In this document: positions 63,001 to 64,000 of the stretch, one piece after another
Layout of the letters: every line of letters starts with the position of its first letter
How positions within the stretch are numbered: position 1 is the first letter of the stretch
From: Theropithecus gelada
Lineage: Eukaryota; Chordata; Mammalia; Primates; Cercopithecidae
DNA length: 64,000 nt
Direction: 5' to 3'
Assembly: GCF_003255815.1 (NCBI RefSeq)
Contig: NW_020257756.1
Coordinates: 904,210 to 968,209 of the forward strand
Made by a program: the position numbers and the translations under genes
Notes under the pieces: model-generated
Databases searched by the model: none
What the model saw: the letters and a program-made list of their open reading frames with translations, nothing else
Told to the model about the DNA's origin: nothing

Positions 63001-64000
63001 TTTTTTGTGTCTCTGTCTCCTTCAGTTCTTCTCTGATCTTAGTTATCTCTTGCCTTCTGCTAGCTTTTGAATGTGTTTGTTCTTGCTTCTCTAGTTCTTT
63101 TAATTGTGACGTTAGAGTGTCAATTTTAGATCTTTCCAGCTTTCTCTTGTAGGCATTTAGTGCTATAAATTTCCCTCTACACACTGCTTTAAATGTGTCC
63201 CAGAGATTCTGGTATGTTGTATCTTTGTTCTCATTGGTTTCAAAGAACATCTTCATTTCTGCCTTCATTTCGTTATGTACCCAGTAGTCATTCAGGAGTA
63301 AGCTGTTCAGTTTCCATGTAGTTGAGCGGTTTTGATTGAGTTTCTTAGTCCTGAGTTCCAGTTTGATTGCACTGTGGTCTGAGAGACAGTTTGTTATAAT
63401 TTTTGTTCTTTTCTATTTGGTGAGGAGTGCTTTACTTCCAACTATGTGGTCAATTTTGGAATAAGTGTGATGTGGTGCTGAGAAGAATGTATATTCTGTT
63501 GATTTGGGGTGGAGAGTTCTGTAGATGTCTATTAGGTCCGCTTGGTGCAGAGTTGAGTTCAATTCCTGCATATTCTTGTTAACTTTCTGTCTCGTTGATC
63601 TGTCTAATGTTGACAGTGCGGTGTTGCTGTCTCCCATTATTATTGTATGGGAGTCTAAGTCTCTTTGTAAGTCTCTAAGGACTTGCTTTATGAATCTGGG
63701 TGCTCCTGTATTGGGTGCATATATATTTAGGATAGTTAGCTCTTCCTGTTGAATTGATCCGTTTACCATTATGTAATGGCCTTCTTTGTCTCTTTTGATC
63801 TTTGATGGTTTAAAGTCTGTTTTATCAGAGACTAGGATTGCAACCCCTGCTTTATTTTGTTTTCCATTTGCTTGGTAGATCTTCCTCCATCCCTTTATTT
63901 TGAGCCTATGTGTGTCTCTGCATGTGAGATGGGTCTCCTGAATACAGCAAACTGATGGGTCTTGACTCTATCCAATTTGCCAGTCTATATCTTTTAATTG
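60003..64000 (-). mobile_element. Second young antisense L1, continues past the window
   Basis: Same type and orientation as the copy at 17681, and very similar to it by eye. It has the same 18-bp tandem duplication in the 3' UTR (60095-60130). The visible 4 kb covers the 3' UTR and ORF2 up to within the endonuclease start. ORF1 and the 5' end lie outside the window. Confidence 0.95.
60237..64000 (-). pseudogene. L1 ORF2 of the second copy, frameshifted, N-terminus outside
   Basis: Open blocks on the minus strand at 60237-60419 (C-terminus, MTDWIKKMWHIYTMEYYAA), 60441-60980, 61444-62229 (reverse transcriptase with FADD), 62210-63268 and 63413-63769 (endonuclease). The break near 62230-62260 comes from small deletions relative to the copy at 19890-19925. 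Not expected to make an active protein. Confidence 0.9.

Noticed and set aside
1..64000. Human origin
   Set aside because: Possible but less likely, because both young L1 copies have the 3' UTR duplication and several ADAMTS20 residues differ from my recollection of the human protein. Not excluded without an alignment.
1..64000. CRISPR arrays, operons, tRNA or rRNA genes
   Set aside because: None seen. The direct repeats present are microsatellites, Alu or L1 parts.

Overview
This window is primate nuclear DNA carrying the middle of one large gene, the secreted metalloprotease gene ADAMTS20, on the + strand. Seventeen consecutive coding exons (numbered E1-E17 here for convenience, 14642-59774, about 2.37 kb of coding sequence) were read directly. 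Every exon has AG/GT borders, all phases join, and no exon contains a stop, so the gene looks intact. The signal peptide, propeptide and first half of the catalytic domain lie upstream of the window. The later thrombospondin repeats and the C-terminal GON-1 domain lie downstream. The exons encode, in order: the zinc-binding half of the M12B catalytic domain (E1-E3), the disintegrin-like module (E3-E4), the central thrombospondin repeat (E5-E6), the cysteine-rich module (E6-E8), the spacer (E9-E11) and further thrombospondin repeats (E11-E17).

Everything else is intron, more than 95% of the window and AT-rich, much of it transposon-derived. 1.8-7.6 kb is an internally deleted antisense L1. 8.1-11.2 kb holds a piggyBac MITE and old L1 debris. 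17.7-23.8 kb is a full-length but mutated young L1. 28-34.5 kb has old repeats broken up by Alu copies, a solo LTR12-type LTR, an unassigned ERV LTR and a MaLR-type LTR. 37.5-42.6 kb has more L1, one copy ending 46 bp from the E8 acceptor. 43-50 kb has Alu copies, one ending 63 bp from the E10 acceptor. 51-54.5 kb has old LINE and hAT debris. From 60 kb a second young L1 runs off the right edge.

The organism is a catarrhine primate and probably an Old World monkey. An LTR12/ERV9-type LTR, AluY-like copies and L1PA-like L1s point to catarrhines. Both young L1 copies share an 18-bp tandem duplication in the 3' UTR that I associate with cercopithecoid L1. The species call is inference.

I found no unknown multigene system. 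The points most worth checking are a candidate alternative terminal exon at 59446-59559 that would make a truncated secreted protease, an L1 antisense promoter aimed at E3, transposons placed very close to two splice acceptors, an 18-T tract at the E14 acceptor, and two same-direction L1 copies flanking E3-E17.
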